The notes under the pieces were generated by a model. It did no database searches. It worked only from the letters and a program-made list of their open reading frames with translations, and was not told where the DNA came from. From NCBI GenBank assembly GCA_037953625.1, contig CM075652.1:17194501-17258500 (forward strand): a stretch of 64,000 nt of DNA, in the 5' to 3' direction. This document shows positions 23,203-36,200 of the stretch, in pieces; the stretch's first letter is position 1, and each line of letters starts with the position of its first letter. Made by a program: the position numbers and the translations under genes. This DNA comes from Crotalaria pallida (Eukaryota; Streptophyta; Magnoliopsida; Fabales; Fabaceae).

Positions 23203-24582
23203 CTCCCCCACTTAAAGGAATTTTTCCCCCAAAAATTCTCTTATAAAAATTTAATATATTCAAAACACAAATACTTGGAAATATTTTTATTGCAACAAAT
23301 ATTTTATTGACTTCTCCCCCACTTAGAACAAAATTAGGGTTATACACAAAAGGGTAGACAATGTAGTTTTGTTCAACTGAGCTAGCTATCCTTTGATCAA
23401 TTTCTGAGACTCTTCTTCAAGTTTACTGGTTTATCAAATATTTACTACTAAGTAGTAATGCTAAATCTTAAAGGATTGATTATTTTCCAAGGTGTAATTT
23501 TCAACTTAAAGTATACTCTTTGTCCGGAGGTGTTTCTATTTTTTGATATACTAAGGTTTTGACGAACATTTCCGGTTGTCTAGAATCAAATTTCCGGATT
23601 TGTTATCATCTATTAACTATTTTGTGTTGTTTACTCTTCTGCTTCTTGTACTTAATTCGGATTATTAACTAATTATTATAAAAAAAAATTAAAAAAAGGG
23701 TTTGACCCGTCCCTTGAACCCAACTCGTCCCTTGGACCCGTCTCATCTCAATGACTTCGGTCGGGTTTGACCCATCATGATCGTCATAAAAGGGACAAAT
23801 ATAGATAAAAAGGAACAAACCCAATACAAGAGGTAACATGTTCGAGTGTACCCCCGTGTCACCCGATCATTCCTCTTATGCATATCAAAGTTTTATTATT
23901 CTCCACTCATTTGTTTTAGTCTAAAATTTATGTAATAAAAATAATAATTGAAATGAGCACAACTTCAAACATGAAATATCTATTATATTTCTTTACTATA
24001 TAGTTATTAATATAATCTGAGCGTCTTGTATAACATATTTATACTAGTGATATATTAAAATTCTATTGATGTGCACATGCTAAATCATAGTGTGGTAGGT
24101 ACTAGCGAAATATTCATCTTTGACTCTTTCTAATGGCAAAGTCTCTTAATGCTCACTTTTTAAGTCACGTAAAATACGTAAATCATGTTAAGCATAATAA
24201 CGGCAAAGTCTAATCAACTATCATTACGCAATCACGTGATATATAAATTTTAGAAATTATTTAAATTATATGACAAATAAAAGAAATTTTGTGATGAAGT
24301 TCTTATTGCGTTATATCAATTCTTTGTCATTTTTGCCTAAAAAATAAATTCATATTTTTATAAATTTTATACTTGTGTTTTTGTCTTAGGTCAACCAGAC
24401 CCTTCCGTATTTGGATCCATCTCTACTGTGTTCCTTCATAATTAGGGATGAGTTCGAATTCAAAAATTGATATGATCAACGTTTAGGAACGGATGAAGGA
24501 CAAGCTTAACCTGCCCCAACCCATCCTACCCTCAGCCATATTCTAACCCATGCACCAAGTGCATGAGATAAATAAGAAATAG
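23203..24582. other. internal remnant beside LTR G, then A+T-rich DNA
   Basis: 23203-23345 carries two TCTCCCCCACTTA blocks (23202 and 23311), i.e. two PPT-like copies of the retroelement. Beyond this is A+T-rich sequence with a GACCCGTCCC-rich patch at 23701-23780. No gene. Confidence 0.45.
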
Positions 24583-24920
24583 TACTCCCTCCATCCTTAT
24601 TTATAACTTATAAGTCACATTTTTTGAGGTTTATTTGTCCATAAATATAAGTCATTTTAAAATATCTAGGCAACATTAAATGACTTATACTAAATATACC
24701 CCTAATAATTCTACTCTATATTTCACATTTCAAGAAATATTTTTACTTTTTATATAATAATAACTACATCAATCTAGATTGTATTTAATTTTATATAAGG
24801 GTAATTTGAGAAGTTTGATATAGTTTTTGAAGATTTTGAGAATAATAACTACTTCTAACTACTTTTCTTAATCTATGTGAATTAGTTAAAAGTGCCCTGT
24901 AATTAGGGACAAATAGAGTA
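24583..24920. mobile_element. Stowaway (Tc1/mariner) MITE
   Basis: 338 bp. The left end TACTCCCTCCATCCTTATTTATA and the right end (reverse: TACTCTATTTGTCCCTAATTACA) are the classical Stowaway ends with TA at both borders. The interior is A+T-rich with no ORF. Confidence 0.8.
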
Positions 24921-25165
24921 ATAAACATGTGTTTGAAACTTAAACAATTATTTTTTGTTTCATTAAACATATCATTTTCCTATAAGTTCTTGCTTTTTAA
25001 AGCTTGTTCATCCTAAGTTTTTTTAAAAAAAAAAACAAAAAAAGAAAAATCTAACTTTATGTTTTTTTCTTAAAAAAAATTATGCGAAAGGAGTAAAAAA
25101 AATGGGTTTGCATAACCTCAGCCCAGGATAAGAGTCCAAAAGTAGTTAAGTTTTATATAAAACAG

Positions 25166-26133
25166 TAGGGGTGTAAGCGATCCGGTCCGGGACCGCGAGA
25201 CTGATCGGATCGAACCGGACCAAAAAATACAGTCCGGTCTGGTCTCGTGGTCCGATCCGGTCTTAAAAATTTTAGACTGATCTTACATGGTCCGGTCCAC
25301 AGTCTCAATAATTTTTAGACCGTTCAGACTGGACCGGACCGCATACCTATAACTTAAACCTAACACTAACATAAACTGTAAAACTAAAACCTAACCTCAC
25401 AACCCTCACACATTGACACCCTCACGTCCCTCAGCCTTCACAACGCCCTCACAACATCACAACAGACACAACCCTACGTCTCCCTTTACCGCCACGTCGT
25501 TCGCCTCCCTTCTTCCCCGCGCCGTTCGCCTCCCTTCTTCCATCTCGTTGTCGAAGTCGTTGTTCTTCTTCCACTCGCCGTCGAAGTCGCTGTCAAAGTC
25601 GTCGTTTGTCGCCATCGAAGTCGCTGCTCCCTCCGGTTCTCTTCCTCCATTCTCCCTCCGGTTCTCTCCCTCCACCGATTTGTTCTCTCTCTCCCTCCTC
25701 CGATTCATTCTCCGTTCTCCCTTCGTTCTCTCTCTTTCTGCTCGTTCCTCTCCTCCGATTCATTCTCCGTTCTCGCCGCCTGCCACTCGTTCCTCGCCGC
25801 TGCTCGTTCCTTTAGCCCTCTCTACTGTTAGTTGAATTTGATTTTGATTAATTGATTTTGCCCTAATTAACTTTGCCCTAGATTAATTGATTTTGCCCTT
25901 TGTGTTCAATTAGGTTTTGCTGCCTTGATTTATTTCCAGCATTTTAAATTTTAATTTAATGGTCTAAATAGACCGGACCACACCAGATTGGAATGGTCCG
26001 GATCGACTCGGTCCCGTCCGGTCTTTATACATAAAACACATCAATACCGAATCGGACCGGACCATGTTAATTTGATTGATCTGGTCTCTAATGTCTGTCA
26101 AAGACCGGATCGGGTCGGACCGTTACACCCCTA
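25166..26133. mobile_element. hAT-like TIR element with CCGGACC arrays
   Basis: The left end TAGGGGTGTAAGCGATCCGG and the right end (reverse: TAGGGGTGTAACGGTCCGAC) are inverted repeats. Flanks ATAAAACA and AGAAAACA form an imperfect 8-bp duplication. GGTCCGGTC / CCGGACC units fill both subterminal regions (25180-25345 and 25970-26125). The centre (25410-25830) is C/T-rich and codes for no recognised protein despite a 140-codon Ser/Pro-rich ORF. hAT is inferred from the 8-bp duplication and the GGGGTGTAA end. Confidence 0.7.
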
Positions 26134-26289
26134 GAAAACAACGTATTTGGGAGATATAAGGTTTTATATTTTTATTTTTTCAAGAAAATAAGTCTAGATT
26201 AAAATGTTTAGCGCTGGGGTTAAGAAAATTAAAAAAAAAAGTACTCGTAATTTCTGGGAAGATTAGGAAAAAGAAAAAAATAGACATCA

Positions 26290-26433
26290 TAAATTATTCC
26301 TCTTATTGCTGCTAAGAACCCTTTGTTTCTTCATCGTTTCACTCATCAGCAACACAGCTTTTACAACTTACGATAAAAACACACTAATCGCAACTTCTCC
26401 GCACCATTCATCTCTTTAATCTCTCGCCATTCG
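26290..26433 (+). other. probable untranslated exon 1 of FLX-like 2
   Basis: A C/T-rich leader-like stretch ends ATTCG followed by GTACGATAC, a good splice donor at 26434. A T-rich intron with acceptors at 27658 or 27673 leads to the coding start at 27675. Its 5' end is not determinable; the upstream promoter space is only about 150 bp before the hAT element. Confidence 0.5.
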
Positions 26434-27674
26434 GTACGATACTTTGTTGTTCCCTCAATGTTCCATTTTTCTTATTCACCTCATGATAGTTTTCGTTAGA
26501 TTTGGCTCATTGGATTCCCGATTAAGCATTCAAATCAAAATTTAGCTTCTCAGTACTATGCTCTTGAATCCGTTTGAGTTTTCATTCAGTTTTAGGTAGC
26601 AATTAAGCTATTATTTTGAGTTTTCTTAATGCTATGGTAGTGATGAATTGTTTTGTATCCTCATTGTGACTTTGTTATGTATCTTCAGTTTTTAGGTCAC
26701 AATTTGGGTTTGGGACCATACTGACATAGATAGTAATGCTAGAATATCGTAATGGGAGGGACTCGCGTGAAGGATACTTGTGGTCTAGACAAAAAAAGAA
26801 TAATGTAATGGGGGAGGATGGATTTTTGCGTAATGTTTTTGCCAAATGTGTCGTACTTGCATTCATATTGAAATCGAGCTTCTTAATGCTGTTGTCCTGA
26901 GTTTTTATGATTTTTTATTCAGTTTTAGGTCACGAGTTATTTTTTTGTGCATCAAAATAAAGATTTTTATGTAACGTCATAGGTTCAAATTCTTGAAACA
27001 TTCTCTTTGCTAGCGTCAGGGACGTTGGGAATGGAGGGAAAGCATGGGACTGGGCTCCTCCCTCCTCTTTATATTTATTGTTTTAAATATGAATGTGTTT
27101 GAATATTTTTTTTGAATACTCGTTTTATTGTATCATGCAACCTATCACCAGTCTTGTTTAAAATAGTTTGAACAACTTAATTATTTACTTATAGGCCTGT
27201 AACATTGTAATTCATAAGCATGTAGGCAATACATGCTAGAATCAACTATTACTATTCTTAAAAAAGAATATAGCAACCGATGATTTACTTTGCGCTACTG
27301 TATGTAGAAGCTAGTTAAAATAATAATTTGAGAGATGTTCGGACCCTCCCATTGATCGTTGTTGGATCCGTCCCTGGCTAGTGTTGGTAAAGCTGTGTTC
27401 ATCTTCCCTTTGTAGACACCACTAGGTGGAAGCCTCGTGCATTGGGCCACCCTTTTTAATCAAAATTGAGATTTTTAATGTTATGGCATTGATGAGTTGT
27501 TGTCTCTTCATTGGATTATTTTAATCACAATTGGGACTATACAACATGGGTAGCAATGGTAGAATATGGCAAAAAGAAAAGTTTTTGCTTTGGAATGAGG
27601 GAGTATTAGATTTTGCCAAACTGTGTGATGCTAATTGTTCTTTTGTTTGAGGTCACAGTTAGGTCCGTAACAGC

Positions 27675-30600
27675 ATGGGAAGTAAAGGTAGGATACCATT
27701 ACCACTTTCACATGTGAGGCGCCCTCTTCCTCCGGGGTCTGCCGCCATGTTGCATCCTGAGATTCACCCTCTGCCTGGCCCTTACCCTCCATTCGATATG
27801 TTGCCACCCCCTGAAGTTATGGAGCAGAAGCTTGCTTCCCAGCATCTTGAGATGCAGAGGCTGGCCACCGAGAACCACAGGCTTGCTGCCACCCATGGAA
27901 CCTTGAGGCAGGAGCTCGCTGCTGCGCAGCAGGAGCTGCAAATGCTGCAGATGCAGATTGACATGGTGAGAGCCGAGAGGGAACAGCAGCTGCGGGATGT
28001 CACAGATAAGAATGCCAGAATGGAGGCTGAGCTACAGGCTGCAGAGCGGATCAAGGTTGAATTGCAGCAAGCACATGCTGAGGCTCAGAACTTGGTTGTG
28101 TCTAGGGATGAGCTTGTTTCTAAGGCTCAGCAGTTGAATCAGGAACTTCAAAGGACCTTTGCGGAGGTACAGCATATCCCGGCTCTTATGTCGGAACTTG
28201 AGCGCCTTAAACAGGAACATCAGCACTGCAGGTAATCCCGTGCTTTGGTTTATGTCTGGTGGGATAAGCATGACTGTCACTTACTGCTCCAGCTCTTTTG
28301 GATTCCAAGAAATGTTCATTTCACACTATCGTGACGTACAGCCTTGTAGATATTTATGATAGAACTCAAAAGTACCCTATAGGTCAAGGATTTCTTCTGT
28401 TTTGTCCTTCTACATGCCTGTAGTTTATCACAGAAATTCCATAATTAATTATTTTAAAAAAATTAACTAACATGCAAGGTGACAACATTATTAGAATAAT
28501 TTATAACTGGGTAATAATGCCTATGTTGGAGGGATCTCGGTGATCTGGTTTCTGTTTCTTGAAATTATACTTTGACCAGTAAATGTTATTGCATATCCGT
28601 TTATAGTAAATTCCTTTTTGGTCTTGGGCTCTTGGGTTATACAGAGCAAGTATGGTTTGGACTAGAATAGGTGGATGCTAGTCTGGCAATCTCTGCTACT
28701 CACTCAAACACCTGGAATTTTATTTTTATTTCTTAGGGTATGCTTCTTTCAATCAACTAGTTTCTTTTATAGAGGTAAGGTCTTAGGAGGAGCATTGGAT
28801 GAAGGAAAGTCTTTAATTTTAAGAGGTCTTTCCTTGCCTTTATTATCTTTCAAATTTATGTTACTGTCTAACATTTTGATTGTCATTTAAACATTTTATT
28901 CCTTCCTGAAATTTCTAATTTGCGGGATCCTATTTTCTATATACGATAGAGGCTTTCTTTTGCATGACTTTTTCTTTTTGTCATCCATTCTGGATTTGGA
29001 GAATTTAGTCTTGTGATTCTGGTGGAGTTTATTCTAAGATGAATATGCAATGCCATAAATAACTATTTATTCAGCAGTAGCAGCTACTTCAGTAAGGATG
29101 GCATTACACCATGAAAATACAAGCATTTCACTTGAACAAAAAAAACACCAGAAGGCTGCTAAAGCAGCACACCACAAACAATGTCCCCCCCCCCAATCAA
29201 GATGGAGAGGACCTCTCAAGCACTTAATGAAAACATCATCCATTTGAATTGACAATTATTGGTGATGCCTCTAGATGTGTTTTCTCTCTGATAAAATAAA
29301 TGTCATTTGCATAACCTCCCTGATCTTAAACTCTTCGAGTAGCTGTGTCAACCAAATTGAGTTTGTAAATGGTCGAAGTCATGCCTAACCATAAGTGAAT
29401 CTTTAGTATGAGGTTCACTCGACATTTGAATAAAATGGCTCCCCTGGTTTGGTAGAAGTTTGATATTTGGATCCATAGGAATGTCAATAGGCTTAGCTTT
29501 CAACTAACTTGTTTCCTAAAGAATGTCCGTAAGATACTTCATCTGTAAAATGACTATACATCCTTTGATTGTGCTAGCATAGTGTTAGTCTACAATGTTA
29601 ATGTCCCTGATAATCTGCTGTTCTGGCTTCTGATCATGCAGGGCCACTTTTGAGTATGAAAAAAAATTATACAATGATCACCTTGAATCACTTCAGGTGA
29701 TGGAAAAGAACTACGGTTCTATGACTAGAGAAGTGGAAAAACTCCGAGCTGAGCTTACAAAAACTGCTACTGTTGATCAAAGTAGTTATGTGTCTCTTTC
29801 TGTCACCTGTTTTCTTTTTCAGGGCCTTTTCTCTTAAACTTAACTTTCTTTATGGATTGATCATGGTATCCAATAAAATGCAGGCGGGCCTTATGGTGGT
29901 ACCCTGGCTACTAACGAGAATGAGGGTTCTGCCCTTCCACCGGGACAAAATGCATATGAAGATGGTTATGCTGTTAACCAGGTGTGTGCACCCTATGTGT
30001 TATCTTCTTTGAAATTTCTTTTCGGTGTGCAGCGTGTTAATCTCTGATTATCGGCTGCATTTTCTGACTTGATGTTAATGTTTTTACAAAACTAAATGTA
30101 TACGTTGATGTTAATCTGGACTCTGGAGAATACCTGAATCACATCATTTGATCTGATTTATGTAAGATATTGTTGCTCGTTAGTCTGCACTCTGCAATAA
30201 TCAGCATTCCTGTGGTGTGACTTCTAATAAAACAGAAATGTTAGTTACTTTGAGAAACAGTATAGAAGTCATGTTAGCTGGTATGCCAGTTATATTGTTT
30301 TCACGATTCTCTGTGATGTATGAGAGTGAATGTTGGACTTATTCGGAAGTAGGATAGACAGGTCATAGATGTTATGATGTCAACTACTTTTCTTAGGTCT
30401 TTTAAAATAGTCAAAAAAAATTATGCTTATCGATAACCAGGGAAATATTTTAGCATATGCATGACAATAAGTAATGGTTATTATAAGTTAGATGGAACAT
30501 TCGTTCTTTGGCTGATTCTGGTTTTAATTAATTTCAAATAAGGTGTCCAATTTTATTGAACTCACTTTGATTTCTCTTCCATAATAGTAGTGCTCCTTGC

Positions 30601-31319
30601 TTTGTCCTTTATTTTGTTTGCAGGGACGTGTTCCCTTCTCCACAGCCAGTAGTGGCAGTGCTACTACAACTGCTGCTGGAGCTCCACCCGCCCCAGCTTC
30701 TGCAAGCACCGGTTACAATGCTCAGAGAGGGCCCGTTTACGATGCATCTGCAGGGCCTTCTTATGATGCATCTGCAGGGACTGCATACGGTTCACAAAAT
30801 GCTGTTACTTATGATGCACAGAGGGTGAACGGTTATGATGCAGTTAGAGGATCTGCTTATGATGCACAGAGATTTGATGCCCAGAGAACTAGTTATGATC
30901 AACAGAGAGGTCAAGCAGGTTATGAAGTGCAGAGGGGAGGTCCAGGTTATGATCGACAGAGAGGTCAAACAGGTTATGAAGTGCAGAGGGGAGGTCCAGG
31001 TTATGATCCACAGAGAGGTCAAGCGGGTTATGAAGTGCAGAGGGGAGGTCCAGGTTATGATCCCCAGAGAGGTCAAGCAGGTTATGAAGTGCAGAGAGGA
31101 GGTCCAGGTTATGATCCGCAGAGTGGTCAAGGTTATGACATGCAGAGAGGAGCTGGTTATGATGCATCAAGAGCAAGTGGCTATGATGCACAGTCAAGGG
31201 GTGCTGCTGGACATGCTCCGCCAGTGAACAACATGCCTTATGGGTCTGCAACACCGCCCACTCACGGTGGAGGTGCATACGTAGCTCTGCCTCAAGGGGC
31301 AAACCCTCCCAGGAGGTGA
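27675..31319 (+). CDS. FLL2: FLX-like 2 coiled-coil protein
   Basis: Coding exons 27675-28231, 29642-29781, 29884-29981 and 30624-31319 join in frame (GT-AG) to 496 residues. The family (FLX and FLX-like) consists of plant coiled-coil proteins; Arabidopsis FLX acts with FRIGIDA on FLC transcription, while the role of the FLX-like 2 branch is not settled. The start MGSKGRIPLPLSHVRRPLPP, the motif FDMLPPPEVMEQKLASQH and the end NPPRR match FLX-like 2 as I remember it. A coiled coil covers about residues 50-240 (TLRQELAAAQQELQMLQMQI; ELERLKQEH). The last exon codes for a disordered Gly/Tyr/Arg/Gln tail with GYDAQRG-like units, including four near-identical 18-residue repeats. At 496 residues it is clearly longer than the roughly 360 I recall for Arabidopsis; the excess is this tail. 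No breaks. Confidence 0.93.
30906..31121 (+). repeat. four tandem 54-bp coding repeats
   Basis: In the last FLX-like 2 exon, four copies of an 18-residue unit RGQAGYEVQRGGPGYDPQ (variants T for A, R for P). Copies differ by only a few bases, so expansion is recent. Degenerate GYDAxRG units flank them (30715-30905 and 31122-31200). Confidence 0.93.
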
Positions 31320-32042
31320 GCTTGAGATTCCATAATATTGTGGTTCTCAAATCATATCGTGTGTCATTCAAAGTTAAATGGTTGGAATCTCAAAGGTTTA
31401 CACATGACTGGTTTATTGATTTTTTTTGTTTATTGACTTTTTTTGTCCACTGCTACATGAAAATCCATTCCTCTCATGACTTGATCTTCCTTTTAATGTA
31501 CATGGTGGGATTAGAGATAGAAGTTGCCGTTTAGAAATACATTTTTACAGCTGAGATGAAATTGACTGCACAAGACAATCATTTTATAAGACTGAATTAT
31601 ATTGGAGGGACGATGCAAACTTTTATGCTCTAGTTGGGTCTTTGAAAGAAAGTTGAAGGAAAGAAAACTAGTAAAAAGTGGTATAGGGTGAAGATGAGGT
31701 TTGGGTAAAGTTGTAAAATAACTTACCTTTTCATTTCCTCGAGTGACAAGAAAACATTTATTGTGGGGCTCATGCTCTTTCCTCCCTATTTTCACTTTAT
31801 TTAAACAAGAGAAAAGTGAATATTCTTTGATTTTTTTTCTCTCCATCTTCCTCTTATTTTCTACAATTCCAAAATTGTATTAAGATTTGTTGTGTATTAA
31901 ACATTTGATTATATAGTAGTAACTTATTAACCTTGTAAAATATATTGCTTCTATTCATATTTAGTATTCATTTTTTTACCACCAAATGGAACATAGGTGT
32001 ATTAAAAATAGAGTAACACTTCAGTTTGGTGATTTAAAGATA
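31320..32042 (+). other. FLX-like 2 3' UTR and flank
   Basis: Follows the TGA at 31317-31319. T-rich, with no further exon. Ends at the Helitron border. The ORFs in it have no recognisable content. Confidence 0.4.
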
Positions 32043-32054
32043 CTAGTAAGCAAG

Positions 32055-32072
32055 CCCGTGCGATGCACGAGG
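32055..32072 (-). other. Helitron 3' terminal hairpin
   Basis: Plus-strand CCCGTGCGATGCACGAGG; stem CGTGC/GCACG, three-base loop, ending near CTAG. Confidence 0.65.
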
Positions 32073-33109
32073 CCATTACGTGAAGCCCCTAATTTAAATA
32101 TGAAATTATTAAAGGTTTCATATCATGACTTAAATTTGATTAACAAACAATTGATTAAAATTTATTATCATGACTTAAATTTTATATTTTAAAAATAACT
32201 TTTTTTTTGTTTTTTTAAGATAAATTTTATATCCAAAAACAATAATTTCTCTTTGATTTTTTCTAATCTTCCAAATTCCTTCCTTTTTCTAATTTTCCAA
32301 AACCCACCCCACATAAATAGTGGTCGACAATAGTTTGAATAGAGTACATGATGCAACACCAAAAAACAATAAAGCACATGGTGCAACAGCAGCATTCAAG
32401 TTCAAAATGCTCCAACATTACATATAGCAATCTTGAAAATTCATCACTAACTTGTGAACACATGACACTACTCTATAGCTGCAATAGCAAGAATGTCAGC
32501 ACAGGACACCACTTCACAACACTTTTCACTGTTAACTTGGTCTTTCTTTTATTCTAAAAACCCTTCATCTTCCACTCCTTGGTTGCCTTGTCTATCAACT
32601 CCACAACGCTTTTCACGATCAATTGTTTTGTGATTATCTAGTTAAGGAACCTGCAGAATCAAAGAACGAAACTGTAAAAAAAAATCTAAATTAAAAATAA
32701 AAATTACCAATCACCAAACAACATATACCCGAGCACAACCTAAGTTAATGAGCGCCACCACCATCATCATCATATTGATTGCATGTCACAACAACCATAT
32801 CCCTCTAGCAGTGGCAAAGAGCTTTAAAAATCAGAATAATCACATTTATAAGTAACTCAAATTAGCAGTAATCATCCGTCCCCCATAAAAACCATTCAAA
32901 TCTATTTCAAATACAAATGCTAAACAAACAAAACCATGAATTCAATACCTATGTAATTTGCTTATGATAAACCTGTATTTTCCAAGGTGCTGACTTTTGA
33001 ACACGTTTCTCCCTCCAAACATGATAATAGCAAAGTACAAATTTACTAAAGTCAAGATAGTGCTATAGCCTGAATTACAGCACTAACAGTTTGCTCAATG
33101 GGTAGCTTA

Positions 33110-33230
33110 TTTCACCAACAGCGACAATAGCAACAACAGCAGCAGCAAACAACAACAAATAAACAGTGGCAACAGCAAACAAACAACAATAGCAGAATAT
33201 AAGAGGATAAAATAACACCAACAACAGAAA
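33110..33230. repeat. CAA/CAG-rich low-complexity tract
   Basis: Imperfect CAACAACAGCAGCAG-type repeats inside the Helitron; no supported protein on either strand. Confidence 0.6.
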
Positions 33231-36200
33231 ATAGAGGATAAAAATTGTGGAGTTTTAACCAAATGATACTCAAATAAAAAGATCCTTGTTTAAGCAAAGT
33301 CAAATTACAATCCATACAATCCATCAATAAATAGCCTCTTCTCATCTACAACACATAACAACTTGTCTTAATTCAAAAGTTGCCAAAAAAAAAAAAAGAG
33401 GGCAAGACCTTTTAGACTGAGAACTATAAGAAAATCACTACCATCAACCTATATTGCCTAAGAACCATAAAGCACTGGCTAATAACAGTTAAGACATATG
33501 CAATCTAACCCTTCAAAGATAAATAAGAAAGCACTTGCAACATAAAGCAATGCCAATATATCATCCTTAGAGGTTGAAATAAAAACTAAAACTGAGAGAT
33601 AGCTGTAAATGGTAGGAATGAAGACATAATGAGGTAATCTGCACATGAACAAAAAATCAAATGTCAAGTAACACTTCACATTTCGGCAATAGCCAAAGCA
33701 CCTTCCACCCCTTTTTTCAAATAATTATCTTACTTACTTGCATTTATCAAGACAATTTCCTGTGTGCATCTTTCTGCTCTTAAAATGCTTTAATCACCTC
33801 ATCATCTCATGAACTGGTCAATCATATAATGTAACAAAGTGAGATATATCTAAAAGGTAATTTAACATTACATATCTGTAGCAAACAGAAGCCATATTTC
33901 TAAGTAGAGGAGATATATGATATAAACCATTCAATCTTTGAAGTTGTCTACCTTTAACAGTGAAAATGATTTTTACATGTGTACATATCTCAAAGTGATA
34001 TTTCTTCTGTAAGGAATGCCGAACTTGACCAGTGTAAGTGCCACACATTGGCATATCTCAAATATGCAACACGTCTACTTCAAGAAAAATCAACATGTCA
34101 CAAAAGGATCATAAAACACTTAAAAAAACAGAGTCAACCACATAAAACACTTAAAAAAATCAAAGCTTTGCATCATCTTTAATTTAAAAATTAAAAGAAA
34201 ATTAAGCAAGTCTTTTTTTTTTAAAGATGAAAATTAAGCAAGTCTTCAAGGTGATGAAACCACCAGTAGTAGTAGTAGAAAAATGCATCATGCGCTTAAA
34301 CTCTTTAGTTTAGTAAGCGCTTTAGTTTATTAGAGAGTATAAAAGGCAACTTAGTCCAAACATGTTTCCTACATTATTAGCATGCAACACACTCATGAAT
34401 TAAGCCAAATGAAAAAAACCACTCATCTATATATATATATATATAAGGAGCCCGTTTTGAGAAATCCGTCACAGTTTTAAAAAAGATGCAACAACCTAAA
34501 ATTTTGCAGCAGACAAAAGACTTCTCCAAATCCATCAAACTAAGTCTTAAGAGCCAAACCTCGTTTATCACACACACCTCTATTTGGTTCATAAAATGAT
34601 TAGGCTATGATCTATTAAAATTTTTTGGTTAGAGTAAAATCCAACATTAGCAACTTCAAGTCAAGCTCACGAACTGATTAAATAATAGAAACCAACCTAG
34701 CTACACATGAGAACTAAGAACCCCTATTTTCTTTATTTTTACAAAAGCATACACACAATCACAAATATAATATATTATAGGAAAATCATTAAGTAATGTG
34801 GATAATATATATATATGATATAGAGAAAAGGTGTTGCACTGCAGGGACAAAATAAAAGGCTGCTTCATATGCAATTCATATATAAAAAACTCATGTACAT
34901 TTAAGTGCTCCTTGACCTATAAACCAGGATCATATATTCATTAGTTAGACTATAGCACGTGGTGAACCTATAAATATCGATTTATTACAACAATCAATGA
35001 GTTCTTCACACTGATGCATAAGTGATATGCAGGTCTGTAATTTTAATTTAAAAATAACAATGTAGCATTACTTGCAAAATAACATGTATAAGTTACCAAT
35101 GTTCATATCTATAGTACCTGCAATAGCTTGAGGCAGGGGGGACTTGAGTAGTCTTTCACCATCAATTTGGAACATAATTTGAACATAATTATTTACATAA
35201 TTTGAAGTCTGATTCAGATTGAAAATAATTATTTAATGAAGAAGTGTTATATTCAGATTGCATTGGGAATTCATAAAAATTGAACATGATATTCAGATTG
35301 CATATAATGTGTAGCATAAAACAAATGCACATAGCTAATAATAGAGTCCAAAACAGCACCTAATCTAGAGAGGGAGTAGTGTCTCAGACTCTTAATTGTA
35401 ATCATTATTCAAAGTATATTGTTCATATAAGAGTCCAAAAAAGCACCTAATCTTTGAGAGGGAGTAACATCTCAAACTATTAACTATAGTTTTTTTTTAA
35501 TCACCATAATTATTACAACATTTCCAAAGGATTAGGCGGCAATCATGTAGATGATATAGCTATCCTCATTAGGGTATAAGTTATAAGCTTTGATCGTTCA
35601 AAAATCCATACACATTTAGTTTAATTGCAAATCAATACATGAGAGCTAAAAGCTAGAAAATTGTTTCTGCTACACCATGCAACCAACAACCATCAAAAAC
35701 AACTAACAACTAACAACCATCAAAAGCAATGTTTATCATCATCACCATTCATGAAACCAATAAAAGAAAACAGAGGCATTTATTTTCAAAATTATATCTT
35801 AGAAAAATTTATTTTCAACTACTTATATTGCAGAAGAATCAAATAATAAAAAGCACATCAAAACTAAACAGTGAGACACCAAAAAACACATATATAACAA
35901 TACCACAACAGATCTTATAATCTTGGCAATTCCTCAAACTAAACAATAAGGATAGTTATTACAATGAAATTTTGTCAAACACATGGTGTGCACTTTTCAT
36001 ATTAAAGCCAATTTATACAAACAACATAGAGAGAAATTTCATTATCTCATTAAACTAAGCTTCAAATTTAAGAATCATATATCTCTAATCAACAACTTAA
36101 AACTGAAAAAACTTTAAGCGTTGCCTTATATCAAGGAAATAAAAATAATAAGTAGTCATGAAAAATTTACATTTTATCTTGATTAATAGATGAAAGGCTT

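Noticed and set aside
25413..25835. 140-codon Ser/Pro-rich ORF
   Set aside because: CT-rich interior of a hAT-like element; reads open in several frames, no recognised domain.
30792..31371. Long antisense and out-of-frame ORFs over the FLX-like 2 last exon
   Set aside because: Frames opened by the 54-bp coding repeats; the + frame with splice sites explains the sequence.
34432..34444. TA runs at 34432-34444 and 34806-34816 as regulatory sites
   Set aside because: Simple A+T repeats with no gene nearby.
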